Below are positions 11,799 through 12,695 of a DNA stretch of 12,695 nt, piece after piece (the first letter of the stretch is position 1; each line of letters starts with the position of its first letter). Made by a program: the position numbers and the translations under genes. The DNA is from Opitutales bacterium (GTDB lineage: Bacteria > Verrucomicrobiota > Verrucomicrobiia > Opitutales > Intestinicryptomonadaceae): assembly GCA_017633865.1 (NCBI GenBank), contig JAGBOM010000300.1:1-12695 (forward strand), written 5' to 3'. The notes below the pieces were generated by a model that saw only the letters and a program-made list of their open reading frames with translations, was not told the DNA's origin and did not search any database.

Positions 11799-12695
11799 TT
11801 AGGCTACAACTTCGCTTATGCGGCCCGCGCCGATTGTGCGACCGCCTTCGCGGATAGCGAAACGCTGGCCCTTTTCCATAGCGATGGGCTTCTGGAGCTC
11901 GATGCTGATGGAAACATTGTCGCCGGGCATAACCATTTCAACCCCGTCGGGGAGAGTGCAGGTGCCGGTGACGTCAGCCGTGCCGAAGTAGAACTGCGGG
12001 CGGTAGTTCGTGAAGAACGGAGTGTGGCGGCCGCCTTCGTCCTTGGTCAAGACGTAGATTTCAGCCTTGGCCTTGGTGTGCGGGTGGATTGTACCGGGCT
12101 TAGCCAACACGTGGCCGCGCTGTACCTGGTCCTTTTCGATGCCGCGCAAGAGCAGGCCTACGTTGTCGCCCGCCTGACCCTGGTCGAGAAGCTTGCGGAA
12201 CATTTCAACGCCCGTTACGGTCGTCTTGAGGGTTTCGCCCAAGCCTACGATTTCGACTTCGTCGCCGACCTTTACGATGCCGCGCTCGATACGGCCTGTG
12301 GCGACTGTGCCGCGGCCTGTGATGGAGAACACGTCTTCAACGCTCATCATGAAGGGCTTGTCCATCGGGCGTTCGGGTTCGGGAATTTCGGTGTCGATGG
12401 CTTCCATCAAAGCGTCGATGCTCTTTACGCCGAATTCGACGCCTTCGAGCGCCTGCGTGGCGGAGCCGCGGATGATCTTGATGTTGTCGCCGTCGTACTG
12501 GTACTTGCTGAGCAGGTCGCGGACTTCCATTTCAACGAGCTCCAAGAGTTCGGGGTCGTCGAGAAGGTCGCACTTGTTCAGGAACACTACGATTTGCGGA
12601 ACGCCAACCTGGCGGGCCAAAAGAATGTGCTCGCGGGTCTGGGGCATCGGGCCGTCGGCGGCGGAAACTACGAGGATAGCTCCGTCCATCTGCGC
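11799..12695 (-). CDS. tuf: Elongation factor Tu (5' end outside window)
   Basis: GTPase that brings aminoacyl-tRNA to the ribosomal A site. The window holds the last 298 codons of a protein of about 395; the first codons here read Ala-Gln-Met-Asp-Gly-Ala, so the reading frame enters from beyond 12695 and roughly the first 100 residues, with the P-loop and switch regions, are missing. Present: [20 protein letters not shown], the G4 motif NKCD, the G5 region IIRGSA, domain II ([23 protein letters not shown] given by position, about 135-157 of the visible part), and domain III with [20 protein letters not shown] and the end [16 protein letters not shown]. The stop is TAA. Nothing suggests decay. 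Another tuf copy elsewhere cannot be excluded. Confidence 0.97.
   Translation of the reverse strand, partial: AQMDGAILVVSAADGPMPQTREHILLARQVGVPQIVVFLNKCDLLDDPELLELVEMEVRDLLSKYQYDGDNIKIIRGSATQALEGVEFGVKSIDALMEAIDTEIPEPERPMDKPFMMSVEDVFSITGRGTVATGRIERGIVKVGDEVEIVGLGETLKTTVTGVEMFRKLLDQGQAGDNVGLLLRGIEKDQVQRGHVLAKPGTIHPHTKAKAEIYVLTKDEGGRHTPFFTNYRPQFYFGTADVTGTCTLPDGVEMVMPGDNVSISIELQKPIAMEKGQRFAIREGGRTIGAGRISEVVA

Overview
This window carries the conserved ribosomal protein / RNA polymerase cluster of a bacterium. Every gene lies on the minus strand, so transcription runs from high to low coordinates: tuf (5' end beyond the window) - tRNA-Trp - secE - nusG - rplK - rplA - rplJ - rplL - rpoB - rpoC. 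The tuf / tRNA-Trp / secE junction, the gram-negative-type insertions in both beta and beta', and the flavour of the RpoB and RpoC sequences suggest the Planctomycetes-Verrucomicrobia-Chlamydiae group. Verrucomicrobiota, perhaps an Opitutae-like lineage, is my best guess. That placement is recalled family resemblance, not a search, and I hold it at about 0.6.

Layout. 12695-11799 holds the last 298 codons of EF-Tu. 11798-11683 holds a strong hairpin terminator, followed at once by tRNA-Trp (11682-11610). A 57-nt spacer that folds end to end leads into secE (11552), then nusG (11327) and rplK (10691). A 207-nt gap with a terminator-like stem and two tandem hairpins separates rplK from rplA (10058). 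rplJ (9365) begins 3 nt after the rplA stop. A 134-nt structured gap lies between rplJ and rplL (8745). A 165-nt gap with a likely attenuator precedes rpoB (8205). rpoC (4419) follows 21 nt after rpoB and ends at 163. Two more hairpins, the second with a U-tract, close the operon in 1-162.

Functionally the cluster supplies the translation factor that delivers aminoacyl-tRNA (EF-Tu), the L11, L1, L10 and L12 proteins of the L1 stalk and GTPase centre, the translocase subunit SecE, the elongation factor NusG, and the beta and beta' subunits of RNA polymerase. No foreign genes, mobile elements, CRISPR arrays or broken genes were seen. All long plus-strand reading frames are shadows of the real genes.

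The points that repay a second look are (1) RNA structure in nearly every intergenic gap, especially a perfectly paired three-way junction just upstream of rplL, while rplJ has no room for the usual L10 leader; (2) the apparent loss of the second zinc site of beta' (the four Cys positions read D, H, C, A); (3) a tRNA-Trp-secE spacer that forms one long hairpin up to the secE start codon; and (4) rpoB and secE starts without a Shine-Dalgarno sequence, whereas their neighbours have clear ones.
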